A DNA stretch of 64,000 bases from Candidatus Syntrophocurvum alkaliphilum (GTDB lineage Bacteria; Bacillota; Syntrophomonadia; Syntrophomonadales; Syntrophomonadaceae), in NCBI RefSeq assembly GCF_009734445.1, contig NZ_CP046457.1, positions 1,234,001 to 1,298,000 of the forward strand, in the 5' to 3' direction. The translations under genes and the position numbers were made by a program. This document shows, in pieces, positions 53,194 to 61,872 of the stretch (its first letter is position 1; every line of letters begins with the position of its first letter). Below the pieces are notes generated by a model. That model saw only the letters and a program-made list of their open reading frames with translations. It did no database searches and was not told the DNA's origin.

Positions 53194-55503
53194 TCATGAT
53201 AACGACTTATTGCTATGTATTGGCATTTGCCTATTTGAAAAAATAAATACTAATAGAAGTAAGAATATAAATAATGCTATAATTCCTATCCCCATTTTTA
53301 TTCCTAAAGATAAAGCGATTCCAAACATGATTGGCCCAAGCATTCTACCTAGATTAACCATAAAGCTAAAATATGCCATGCCTTGATTTATTTCTAAATC
53401 TTTAATTCCTTTTAAGTTTAAAAAGTATGAAGTTTTCATGGCCATGCCGAAACTTTCAGCAATACCTAATAAAGCAAGGGTAACAAAAGCTGCGGCAATA
53501 GTTCCAAAAGCCATGAATGTTGCTAATGCACTTACTACTATAAACATAGAAAAAATTATTCCATTTTTGTTCCCTAATTTATTTGTTGCATATTTTGTTA
53601 ACAGTGGCCCTAAATAGATAATAAAAAGCCCATGTAATAAAAACCCTCTACTAATATCACTTTGTGTAAGATCATGACTTGCAGCAAATAATGGGAAAAA
53701 GTAATCTAAAAAGGCTCCACTGATGAAAAATGGTATGAAAATACAAGCTAAAAATACAATTGCTTTTTTATCTGCAATAAAGTTTATAAACTTTGCTAGT
53801 GCAGATATATCACTTGTTTCTCTTTGTTCTATTTCATATTCACCCATTAATCTGCGAACAAATAAAATTGGAATAATAGCTAATATGGCTGCTAAATAAA
53901 ATGTAGCATCATAACCAATTCGATCAGCTAACATTCCTCCTATTACAACACCACAATTTAAACCTGCTATAGCACCAGCAGCAAATTCTGCAATTGCTAT
54001 ATTTGTTTTAGGTAGTGATACCACCAAACTTCTTAATGACATCAAAATATAACCTAATCCAAAACCTGCTATTGCTCTTGAAACAATATATGTAATAGCA
54101 TCATTGCTAAAACCCGATAGAAGATTACCAAGTAACAGAAACATGCCACCTATATATAGAATAGTTCTCCAACCCTGTTTACTTATTGACCAACCAGCTA
54201 GGATAATAGCAATTATCCCCCCTAGCATTTCTGCTGAAAGTGGTAGTCCTAGTACTACATCCTTTGACAAGCCCAAAATCGGTTGATATAAATTATTCAT
54301 TACAATAGCAATAAAAGTTAAGGACATAAATGCACATAAATTAATAAAGAAAGTTAATCCTCTAACTAAACCATGGCTTGTTGCTACAGCACCATTACTT
54401 TGTAAATTTAAGTTCTTATCAGGTTTTCTTAGAAAAATGATAAATGCGAGCAATGTTAACTCTACCATGAAAAACACTGATATTATTAATACCGTAATCA
54501 TATCCAACAGAATCCTAAACATCTGTTGATCTATATAGTCGTAAGAAACTAAAACATCAACCTTGTTTGCTGATGTTAGTTGTAACTCTGATTCTCCTTT
54601 AGTAACTAAACCAATCTCATCTATTTGTGGTAGACTAGTTTTTATGGATTCTATATAGCTTTCAAATCCCTCTATATTATCTAAACTTAGTCCTGATGAA
54701 TATATATTTTCAATATTATTATCTATAGTACTTACAATGAACTCCTTGCTGGTATAGGCCATGTCATTATAAGCATTATGATAAACATGATAGTTTACAC
54801 TGCTGTATAACATTTGCGCTATTCCCATAATGGCTATAAACACAATTAAAAATCTTTTTTTATTTATAGTGTTATCTTTATGAACAAGTCTAGTTTTTAA
54901 GAATATTATTGATAGAAGACCTAAAACAATAACTGCTATCAATATAAGATAAGTTACTAATTGCATTGTTAAAGGACTATCGAGTTGCAAAAATATATCT
55001 TGAGGAAAAACCATTACGAGGCTAGCTACATGATGTGAATTATAATCATTTATTTCTATGAATACATATGTTTGATTTTGAAAAATCTTATAGCTTAAAT
55101 TTTCATCTACTAAACCTTCATTAAATACTGCAGCATTTATAAGCTCATCTGGTATATGTTTATCAATAACGAAGCCTTCTAAGTCATATAATATAGCACC
55201 ATTAGGTGTAACTATCTTTATGTCATCTACATCTGCTATAACTTCGGTTAACTCTTCTAATGTTTCATGCATGCCAAAAAAGTTGTCTATTGGTTTACCA
55301 TATTTAAGTGCATATTCAATCTCTCTTACTTTTTCATTTCCAGCTACTGCATAAGTTTTAGCTAAAGATTCATTGTAATTATTAGCAAAGCTTATATAAT
55401 TAACAAATCCAGTAAAAGACATGATTATTACTATTAATCCAAATACAACTAATAATACTTTATAACGTGCAAAATTTAGATTATCTGCTTTGTTATTTTT
55501 CAT
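53194..55503 (-). CDS. Large membrane protein: two extracytoplasmic sensor-like domains fused to an MFS transporter
   Basis: 769 residues. TM1 at about 14-36 and TM2 at 178-202 bracket an outside domain of about 140 residues (it resembles a Cache-type sensor: TPNGAILYDLEGFVID, KIFQNQTYVFIEIN). TM3 at 215-238 and TM4 at 335-360 bracket a second, smaller outside domain. From about 385 a complete 12-helix MFS carrier follows (LGLSKDVVLGLPLSAEM, RAIAGFGLGYILMSLRSL, ADRIGYDATFYLAAIL). The sensor parts resemble those of kinases and chemoreceptors but no kinase, HAMP or GGDEF domain follows. It could be a ligand-gated exporter. Confidence 0.8.
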   Translation of the reverse strand: MKNNKADNLNFARYKVLLVVFGLIVIIMSFTGFVNYISFANNYNESLAKTYAVAGNEKVREIEYALKYGKPIDNFFGMHETLEELTEVIADVDDIKIVTPNGAILYDLEGFVIDKHIPDELINAAVFNEGLVDENLSYKIFQNQTYVFIEINDYNSHHVASLVMVFPQDIFLQLDSPLTMQLVTYLILIAVIVLGLLSIIFLKTRLVHKDNTINKKRFLIVFIAIMGIAQMLYSSVNYHVYHNAYNDMAYTSKEFIVSTIDNNIENIYSSGLSLDNIEGFESYIESIKTSLPQIDEIGLVTKGESELQLTSANKVDVLVSYDYIDQQMFRILLDMITVLIISVFFMVELTLLAFIIFLRKPDKNLNLQSNGAVATSHGLVRGLTFFINLCAFMSLTFIAIVMNNLYQPILGLSKDVVLGLPLSAEMLGGIIAIILAGWSISKQGWRTILYIGGMFLLLGNLLSGFSNDAITYIVSRAIAGFGLGYILMSLRSLVVSLPKTNIAIAEFAAGAIAGLNCGVVIGGMLADRIGYDATFYLAAILAIIPILFVRRLMGEYEIEQRETSDISALAKFINFIADKKAIVFLACIFIPFFISGAFLDYFFPLFAASHDLTQSDISRGFLLHGLFIIYLGPLLTKYATNKLGNKNGIIFSMFIVVSALATFMAFGTIAAAFVTLALLGIAESFGMAMKTSYFLNLKGIKDLEINQGMAYFSFMVNLGRMLGPIMFGIALSLGIKMGIGIIALFIFLLLLVFIFSNRQMPIHSNKSLS

Positions 55504-55645
55504 TAGTTATTTATCTCCATCAAATACAAAAAAACTTTATAAACTACTAAATTATTCCCCAATAGGTAAAAAAACCCCTTTATTTTTGACCTTAAATTTA
55601 CTTTAAAAATTTTTAAATAAACTTTAAGCAAACTTTAAAAAATAT

Positions 55646-55692
55646 AAAAAAGACCCAAAACAAAGAATTCCACTTTATTTTGGGTCTTTTTT
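55646..55692. terminator. Symmetric terminator downstream of Nif11 precursor 2
   Basis: AAAAAAGACCCAAAA and its complement around a 17-base loop, ending in six T. It separates Nif11 gene 2 from the sensor-MFS gene, so the precursor may be made at a higher level than the downstream genes. Confidence 0.85.
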
Positions 55693-55741
55693 CTTTATTT
55701 CTACTTTTGATAATTACAATTTATTTAATCTCAGCAAACAA

Positions 55742-56083
55742 TTACCAACTGGTAAGAGCACGACCAACTTTTTTTGCCGATTGTTTAAAACTTGAAGATA
55801 TTCTACCACCAGAAATTATATCAGCAGCAGCAACAGTAATTAAATAACTAGCTACTGGACCTCCTCCAGCTACATTTTCAAGGTCATTATCAGATATCTC
55901 ACCCATTTCATATGACATGTTTATTACATCTTTTAATTCATTGATTTCTTCTATGCTGAAATCCATGCCATTTTCACTTAAGTAACTTTGCACTTCTTCT
56001 GATTTTTCAAAGCTAAAAAGCTTATCTGCAAAATCTTGGTCACCCTCACATTTCACTTGTAATAGTCTTAATTTTTCTTCCAT
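55742..56083 (-). CDS. Nif11-type RiPP precursor with 39-residue core
   Basis: 113 residues. Residues 1-74 are a Nif11-like leader that aligns position for position with precursor 1 (SFEKSEEVQSYLSENGMDFS, GEISDNDLENVAGG), with the double Gly also at 73-74. The core (75-113) differs entirely. It starts PVASYLITVAAADIISGG, continues RISSSFKQSAKKVGRAL and ends TSW. It has no Cys and no Tyr-Gly; it looks like a hydrophobic then amphipathic cationic helix, as in bacteriocins. The ATG follows AAGGG. It has its own promoter region and terminator. Confidence 0.88.
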   Translation of the reverse strand: MEEKLRLLQVKCEGDQDFADKLFSFEKSEEVQSYLSENGMDFSIEEINELKDVINMSYEMGEISDNDLENVAGGGPVASYLITVAAADIISGGRISSSFKQSAKKVGRALTSW

Positions 56084-56127
56084 TTAATTCACCCTTTCTA
56101 CTAGTATCTATTCGACGAGAAAATTAT

Positions 56128-56151
56128 CCTAAGTTTTATTCCCCACCCCTT
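56128..56151 (-). promoter_or_regulatory. G-rich leader motif upstream of Nif11 precursor 2
   Basis: Read leftward, AAGGGGTGGGGAATAAAACT plus TAGG, directly after a TATATAGT that could be a -10 box. Nearly the same motif occurs upstream of the lipoprotein gene (692-716). It could be an operator or the start of a structured leader. Confidence 0.4.
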
Positions 56152-56273
56152 ACTATATAATTTATATAATAGTTTTTTACTAAGACTATTCACTATAATA
56201 ATCAATTATTAAGAATATTTTTAATTTCTATTTTTTTGCATATTATCCTTTAATTATTGCGTAGAAAATTTAA

Positions 56274-56306
56274 TAAACACCTACATAATAATTCTGTAGG
56301 TGTTTA
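56274..56306 (-). terminator. Hairpin after aroA
   Basis: TAAACACCTACA and its complement around a nine-base loop, perfect over 12 bp, 40 bases after the aroA stop on the leftward strand. The T-run is short. Confidence 0.65.
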
Positions 56307-56347
56307 AATAACATATATATATTTTTCATTTTAATTTAAGTATTTTT

Positions 56348-57631
56348 TTATTTAATTGCGCTGTTTAAAATATCCCAAAATTCCGGAAAGGAAATACTTA
56401 CTGCCTCTGAGTCATTTATTAACATTTCACCTTCCGCGATTAATGCAGCTATAGCTAAGCTCATTGCAATTCGATGATCTTTATAAGATTCTACTGTTGC
56501 ACCTTTTAGTTTGTTAGGCCCTTTGACAGTAAATCCATCTTCTAATTCTTTTATGTTTACCCCTATTTTTTGTAGTTCACTACATGTAGATTTAATTCTA
56601 TCTGTTTCTTTAACCCTTAACTCAGACGCTCCTGTAACTTTTGATTCTCCTTCTGCAGTTGCCATAGCTACAGCTAAAATAGGTAGTTCATCTATCAAGG
56701 TTGGAATTATATCACCTGATATATCGGTAGCCTTTAACTGCGAATAAGAAACTATAATATCAGCAACTGGCTCTCCACCTATTATTTGTTCGTTTTCTAG
56801 TTTTATATTAGCTCCCATGTTAAGTAATACATTAATTAAACCTGCCCTAGTTGAATTAATCCCTACTTCTCGAATTTTTAATTCAGAGCCTTTTACTATT
56901 AATGCTGCAACAATGAAAAATGCTGCTGAGGAAATATCTGCAGGCACTATAAACTCTTGTGGTTTTAGCTCATCAACTGGATTTAACTTAATCTGTAAAC
57001 CCTCTTGATTGATATCTGCCCCCATAGCTTTAAGCATTCTTTCAGTATGATCACGGGTTTTAGCTGGTTCTATTATTGTGCTAGGACTATTTGCTTTCAA
57101 TCCCGCTAAGATTAGAGATGATTTCACTTGAGCACTTGCTACAGGTAGTCTATACTCTATTCCATTTATTTGTTCTGAACCTTGTATTGCTATAGGTGCA
57201 TAATTATCTTCCCGAGCATAAACTTGTACACCCATTGTTTTTAATGGTTCTATAACTCTTTTCATTGGTCTATTGTTTAGTGAGGAGTCACCACTCATTA
57301 CTGAAAAAAATTTGTTACTAGCGAGAACTCCTGATAATAAACGCATTGTAGTCCCCGAGTTTCCACAGTCTAATACTTGATTAGGCTCCTTTAAGCCATT
57401 TAGTCCTTTACCTTTAATTATTAATTTTTCTGGAGTTATTTTTATATCTACTCCTAGCATATTCATACAATTAATGGTAGAAAATATATCTTCTGAATGT
57501 AAATAATTTTTTACTATTCCTTCACCATCTGCAACAGAGGAAAGTATTACACCGCGGTGTGAAATGGACTTATCAGGTCCTACTGTTATTTCACCTTTAA
57601 GTGGTTTTGAGTTAGTTAATACGCTTTTCAT
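56348..57631 (-). CDS. aroA: 3-phosphoshikimate 1-carboxyvinyltransferase (EPSP synthase)
   Basis: 427 residues. GEITVGPDKSISHRGVI at the N-terminus (PEP/shikimate site), LDCGNSGTTMRLLSG, NRPMKRVIEPL, PVASAQVKSSLILAGL, and the C-terminal RVKETDRI and YKDHRIAMSLAIAAL motifs. The Gly in LDCGNSGTTMRL is followed by the class-distinguishing 'NSGTTMRL' in which Thr-Met is as in many natural enzymes. It follows tyrA by nine bases in the leftward aroF-tyrA-aroA operon. Confidence 0.95.
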   Translation of the reverse strand: MKSVLTNSKPLKGEITVGPDKSISHRGVILSSVADGEGIVKNYLHSEDIFSTINCMNMLGVDIKITPEKLIIKGKGLNGLKEPNQVLDCGNSGTTMRLLSGVLASNKFFSVMSGDSSLNNRPMKRVIEPLKTMGVQVYAREDNYAPIAIQGSEQINGIEYRLPVASAQVKSSLILAGLKANSPSTIIEPAKTRDHTERMLKAMGADINQEGLQIKLNPVDELKPQEFIVPADISSAAFFIVAALIVKGSELKIREVGINSTRAGLINVLLNMGANIKLENEQIIGGEPVADIIVSYSQLKATDISGDIIPTLIDELPILAVAMATAEGESKVTGASELRVKETDRIKSTCSELQKIGVNIKELEDGFTVKGPNKLKGATVESYKDHRIAMSLAIAALIAEGEMLINDSEAVSISFPEFWDILNSAIK

Positions 57632-57640
57632 TTTTTCCTC

Positions 57641-58726
57641 CTATTTTAGCCATGCTTTTATATTTTCTTTACTTAGTTTTTTTATTGCTTCTTCGGCATC
57701 TTTGAGTGTGGGTACACCAATACGCATAGTTCCGCCATCACCTTCTCTAGCTCGCAAAATTTCAATATCTACTATATTTATTCCTATATTTCCTAATAAT
57801 AATCCAACTTGACCTATAATGCCCGGCTTATCTGGAACTATGCATATTATATCTACAAAGCTAGGTAAAAGACCTTTTCTTATAGCTGGTATAGAATCAC
57901 GAATGGTTTTTGCCGAAGTTAAATATTCACTTAACCCTTTAAGTTGATTGTTCTCTATAATTTCTTTATAATCTGTAAGAATGTTTATTAAGCTTTCTAA
58001 TGCAGGAATCAGCTGGTTTTTATTAGTAAAAATGATATCTTCCCATATTTTGATGTTAGATGATGCAATTCTAGTAGTATCTCTAAAGCCACCTGCGGCT
58101 AACATTAAATCATTTGGGTTCCCTTTAGTTAGATTAACTAATGCTGCAGCAGTTATGTGAGGAACGTGGCTAATTATAGCTACAGTAAAATCATGCTGAA
58201 CAGGTTCTAATACTTTGATTTTAGCTCCAGTTGCAGAAAGTACTTGTTTTAGTATGTCAATATATTTTTCATCTGTATTATTAAAAGGAGTTAAAACATA
58301 AATAGCATTTTCAAAGAGATATTTATCTGCACCTTCTAGACCACCTGTTTCAGATCCTGCCATAGGGTGTCCCCCTATAGCTATTACCTCATCGGATAAA
58401 ATCTCTTGATAAAGCTGCATTACTTTTTGTTTAGTACTACCTACATCAGTAACTATCACACCCGTTTTTAGATTATCTTTTATTTCATTAAGAATAGTAC
58501 TGTATGTACTTAGTGGTGTACAGATAAAAATAATATCTGCATCGCTTACCCCTTGTTTTAAATTTAAAGCGGTATCTATAATACCTGATGATACCGCTTT
58601 TTTTAATCCTTCTTCATTTGTGTCTATACCGATAATTTTATTTATTAATGGTGAATCTTTTAAAGAAAGGGCTAATGAACCTCCAATTAGCCCTACACCA
58701 ATAATTGTAACATTATACTTCAACAA
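57641..58726 (-). CDS. tyrA: Prephenate dehydrogenase with C-terminal ACT domain
   Basis: 361 residues. Rossmann motif VTIIGVGLIGGSLALSL at residue 5, VTDVGSTKQ, the catalytic IGGHPMAGSE, HVPHITAAALV and GGFRDTTRIA. The C-terminal 70 residues are an ACT domain (VPDKPGIIGQVGLLLGNIGI) that probably senses an aromatic amino acid. The start overlaps the end of aroF by 14 bases, so translation is coupled. Confidence 0.94.
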   Translation of the reverse strand: MLKYNVTIIGVGLIGGSLALSLKDSPLINKIIGIDTNEEGLKKAVSSGIIDTALNLKQGVSDADIIFICTPLSTYSTILNEIKDNLKTGVIVTDVGSTKQKVMQLYQEILSDEVIAIGGHPMAGSETGGLEGADKYLFENAIYVLTPFNNTDEKYIDILKQVLSATGAKIKVLEPVQHDFTVAIISHVPHITAAALVNLTKGNPNDLMLAAGGFRDTTRIASSNIKIWEDIIFTNKNQLIPALESLINILTDYKEIIENNQLKGLSEYLTSAKTIRDSIPAIRKGLLPSFVDIICIVPDKPGIIGQVGLLLGNIGINIVDIEILRAREGDGGTMRIGVPTLKDAEEAIKKLSKENIKAWLK

Positions 58727-59747
58727 CAGATTCTCCTTTGCTTGCTTGTAATGCTATTCTTAAATTATTAACTTTTTTTACTAAATTATTAAAGTTATTA
58801 GGTTTTAATGATTGAGGGCCATCTGATAAGGCTTCGCTTGGATTTTGATGAACCTCTACCATAACCCCATCACACCCAGCAGCTACAGCTGCTAATGTCA
58901 TGGGTTCTACTAATTCCCATTTACCTGTTCCATGGCTAGGGTCAACTATGATGGGTAAATGAGTTAATTGTTTTATAATAGGAACTGCACTAATATCTAA
59001 AGTGTTACGTGTGTGTTTTTCAAAGGTTCTAATTCCACGTTCACAAAGAATAACATTTTTATTTCCACTAGACATAATATATTCTGCTGCCATTATCCAT
59101 TCTTCTATTGTTGCTGAGGGACCTCTTTTTAATAGTACAGGTTTTTTAACTCTGCCTAGTTCTTTTAGTAAAAAGAAGTTTTGCATATTTCTTGCACCAA
59201 CCTGTAATATATCTGCAAAATCAGCAATCATATCTACTATTCTAGGATCTACAATCTCAGTTACTACTGGAAGACCCGTTATTTCTTTAGCCTCTTTTAA
59301 AATTTCAAGTCCTTCTCTTTCTAGTCCTTGGAAGGAGTATGGTGAAGTACGCGGTTTAAAAGCACCACCCCTTAACATGGTTGCACCTGCTTCTTTAAGC
59401 ATCTGAGCTACTTCTAAGTACTCATCTCTTCCTTCAACAGCACAAGGACCAGCTATAATCTGAACATTTAAATCCCCTATGCTCTGGTTATCAACCTGAA
59501 TAGTAGTTGTTTCTTGCTTGAATTCTCTGGATGCAAGTTTAAAAGGATTTAGTATAGGTACTACTTTTTCAACTCCGGGTAAACTTTCAAATAGTTCAAT
59601 GACCTCTTGAGTCCTTTGCCCAATACCACCTATAATAGTACGTTCTACACCTTCTGATAGGTGCACTTGAAATCCTTTAGATTCTAACTTTGATGTTACC
59701 TGACCGATCTTTTCGTGACCAGCATTTTTCTCCATTACAATAATCAT
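58713..59747 (-). CDS. aroF: DAHP synthase, KDPG-like type, with N-terminal regulatory domain
   Basis: 344 residues. The N-terminal 75 residues (MIIVMEKNAGHEKIGQVTSK...) form the ferredoxin-like/ACT-type regulatory domain known from the Thermotoga enzyme. After NPFKLASREFK comes the barrel: [55 protein letters not shown] and VDPSHGTGKWELV. Condenses PEP and erythrose 4-phosphate. The ATG at 59747 follows GGAGG; the frame continues 32 codons upstream through a structured leader and is probably not translated as part of this protein. Confidence 0.95.
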   Translation of the reverse strand: MIIVMEKNAGHEKIGQVTSKLESKGFQVHLSEGVERTIIGGIGQRTQEVIELFESLPGVEKVVPILNPFKLASREFKQETTTIQVDNQSIGDLNVQIIAGPCAVEGRDEYLEVAQMLKEAGATMLRGGAFKPRTSPYSFQGLEREGLEILKEAKEITGLPVVTEIVDPRIVDMIADFADILQVGARNMQNFFLLKELGRVKKPVLLKRGPSATIEEWIMAAEYIMSSGNKNVILCERGIRTFEKHTRNTLDISAVPIIKQLTHLPIIVDPSHGTGKWELVEPMTLAAVAAGCDGVMVEVHQNPSEALSDGPQSLKPNNFNNLVKKVNNLRIALQASKGESVVEV

Positions 59748-59753
59748 TAAAAA

Positions 59754-59816
59754 ACCTCCTTTTGTGGAGGTGAGAAAACACAATAAGCCATTAGTGACAA
59801 AAATCACCAACGGCTT
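59754..59816 (-). promoter_or_regulatory. Structured aroF leader with sequestered ribosome site
   Basis: Leftward order: a 13-bp hairpin (AAGCCGTTGGTGA with its G-U partner TCACTAATGGCTT) at 59816-59785, then ACCTCC-ACAAAA-GGAGGT at 59771-59754. The second hairpin hides the aroF ribosome site completely. An open frame runs through the leader in frame with aroF. This layout is expected for translational control, but no known riboswitch class was recognised. Confidence 0.5.
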
Positions 59817-59937
59817 TATGCCTACTGCTAATTTTCCCACCATCCTACCATACTACATTTTTTTATTATCTAACTATCCTACATAATAAATACTATCATT
59901 AAATATATTAATTATTCAAGATATTTTTAGACTAATA

Positions 59938-60411
59938 TTAATTAATAGTTAAATAATTCTGCTTTTTAGTTTTTTGCAATTTATCTATATAAAGATTTGT
60001 TACTAACCATTGATTCTCTATTTTTCTTACTAAAACTCGAGCATTAATTATTATATTTTCAGGTTCTGACTGCGTTTTGTTAACTGCTGTCATATAAAAT
60101 ACTATAAGTTCTTTATTTATATCTGCCCTGTTTTTAGTTAGTATTGAATATGGATTATCAAGTTTGAAATATTCTTTTTTAAGGTTGTCAGCGTTTATAT
60201 ACACCATATCTATTTCATTTCCTAGGTGTAAATAGTCCTTTTTAGTATTTTCTAGTAAAGTTGGATTATTCAAAAACTCTGCATACACATCTTTAGCCCT
60301 TCTTTCAGGAACTAAATAGTTATAGTTAATCATAGCTGCAAATATTATAAAAAAATAAAGAGCTACCATTAAAATAGCTTTTAAAGGTAGCTCTTTGTTG
60401 TAATCTGACAT
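59938..60411 (-). CDS. Single-TM protein of unknown function
   Basis: 157 residues: a short cytoplasmic N-terminus, one TM (about 14-34, AILMVALYFFIIFAAMINY) and an exported domain with mixed helices and strands (YINADNLKKEYFKL, ELIVFYMTAVNKT, ENIIINARVLVRKIENQWLVTNLYI). The latter part resembles small NTF2-like domains in outline only. The ATG at 60411 follows GGAGG. It is a single gene without clear partners. Confidence 0.6.
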   Translation of the reverse strand: MSDYNKELPLKAILMVALYFFIIFAAMINYNYLVPERRAKDVYAEFLNNPTLLENTKKDYLHLGNEIDMVYINADNLKKEYFKLDNPYSILTKNRADINKELIVFYMTAVNKTQSEPENIIINARVLVRKIENQWLVTNLYIDKLQKTKKQNYLTIN

Positions 60412-60779
60412 ATCTGCCTCCAAAATAGTTTTTCTTATTTTGGAGCAAAATTTATTATTTAATTCTTAATTTGATTATGCAAAAATTGGTTTCACTGCAA
60501 AAAGCTAAACTTAGGCTATGGAATCGGCTGAGCAAACATGTTTATCACGCCACTCATCGGTCTTTACCTTCATTTTAGCTTAGCACTTATTATCTAAAAT
60601 GATTTTTTATTTATACTTAGCCGTGATCTATGCACCACGCCTTGCTACTTAAGGACTTAGATAAACATGTTTGCTCAGCCTTAAGTTTGTTGTAGTTACT
60701 TTTTGCAGCAGAATCAAAAATTGTAAAACATGAAACGCCTTTATACTTAAAGATATTTTTTTCCATATAACTCATAAAA
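60412..60779. other. Non-coding region with a long structured inverted repeat
   Basis: No gene. Most of it is the 214-nt element at 60495-60708 described separately. The remainder is AT-rich. Confidence 0.6.
60495..60708. repeat. 214-nt imperfect inverted-repeat element
   Basis: Outer arms CTGCAAAAAG/CTTTTTGCAG (10 bp) and inner arms GGCTGAGCAAACATGTTTAT plus C and its complement (21 bp perfect) are separated by partly matching segments (CTAAACTTAGGC against GCCTTAAGTTTG) and enclose about 113 bases. It has no open frame. It could be a small non-autonomous mobile element or a folded RNA. Confidence 0.7.
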
Positions 60780-61613
60780 CTATTTTAATTTTTTGTTGCC
60801 TAATTTTGCTAAGGCTATAGTTTCACTGTAAAGTTTTTTATAGTTTTCCGGAGTTAAAGACTGTTTTCCATCTGATAAAGCACGATCGGGCTCAGGATGT
60901 ACTTCGACCATAATACCGTCAGCTCCAGCAGCAATTGCTGCTCGCGAGACAGGTCCCACCATTTTCCATTTGCCAGTTGCATGGCTTGGATCCACTATTA
61001 TAGGCAGATGAGATAGTTCTTTTATTAGTGGAATTGCTCCTATATCTACTGTGTTTCTAGTATAAGGTTCAAAGGTGCGAATCCCTCTCTCACATAAAAT
61101 CAGGTTAGTATTTCCACCATTTAATACATATTCAGCAGCAAGTAACCACTCTTCAATAGTTGCTGATAGACCACGTTTTAACAGTATAGGCTTGTCTACT
61201 TTTCCTATTTCTTCAAGTAATGAAAAGTTTTGCATATTTCTACTTCCTATTTGAAGTATATCTACAGTATTATACATAAAGTCCAATTCTCTTATATCCA
61301 TTATTTCAGTTATTATAGGAAGTCCAGTTTTTTTCTTGGCTTCCTCCATAATTTCTAAACCTTCTATACCTAAACCTTTAAATGAGTACGGTGATGTTCG
61401 AGGTTTAAATAACCCACCCCGTAAAATATGAACACCTACACTCTTAAGCGTACATGCTAAATCTATATATTGATCAGCATTTTCCACAGCACAAGGTCCA
61501 GCTATTATAGTACAATAACCTTCACCTATTGATACTGATTCTTCTGTAGCAGGTATAATTACTATAGAATCTTCTTTTCTGTATTCACGGGAAGCAAGTC
61601 TAAATGGCTTCAT
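60780..61613 (-). CDS. aroF: DAHP synthase without regulatory domain
   Basis: 277 residues, starting [11 protein letters not shown], which is exactly the linker where the catalytic barrel of the first copy begins. The barrel is complete: [59 protein letters not shown] and [13 protein letters not shown]. The N-terminal regulatory domain is absent, so the enzyme may be insensitive to feedback. The ATG at 61613 follows GGAGGGG. It is not in the aroF-tyrA-aroA operon. Confidence 0.93.
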   Translation of the reverse strand: MKPFRLASREYRKEDSIVIIPATEESVSIGEGYCTIIAGPCAVENADQYIDLACTLKSVGVHILRGGLFKPRTSPYSFKGLGIEGLEIMEEAKKKTGLPIITEIMDIRELDFMYNTVDILQIGSRNMQNFSLLEEIGKVDKPILLKRGLSATIEEWLLAAEYVLNGGNTNLILCERGIRTFEPYTRNTVDIGAIPLIKELSHLPIIVDPSHATGKWKMVGPVSRAAIAAGADGIMVEVHPEPDRALSDGKQSLTPENYKKLYSETIALAKLGNKKLK

Positions 61614-61872
61614 TGCTAACCCCTCCAAAATTTAATGCAATTTTAGTATTTTTAATTTATCAATGATTAATATTAAGTATAGCATTAAAGCAATATAAAT
61701 CGTTATATAAAGATTAATTTGGCTATTACTTTAATAGAATTAATACTTATATAGTATACAAGGTGCTACTCCTTAATTCACTATAAATTATTTTGACTTT
61801 GTATTATAATAACATCATTTAGGATATGTTATCCTGATAATTTTTATTTCTTTAATATTAGGAGGTTTTATA

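Noticed and set aside
59748-59940. T-box or tryptophan-type attenuator before aroF
   Set aside because: No AGGGTGGNACCGCG-like T-box sequence, no T-run after the main hairpin and no Trp-rich leader; only a generic translational control element is supported.
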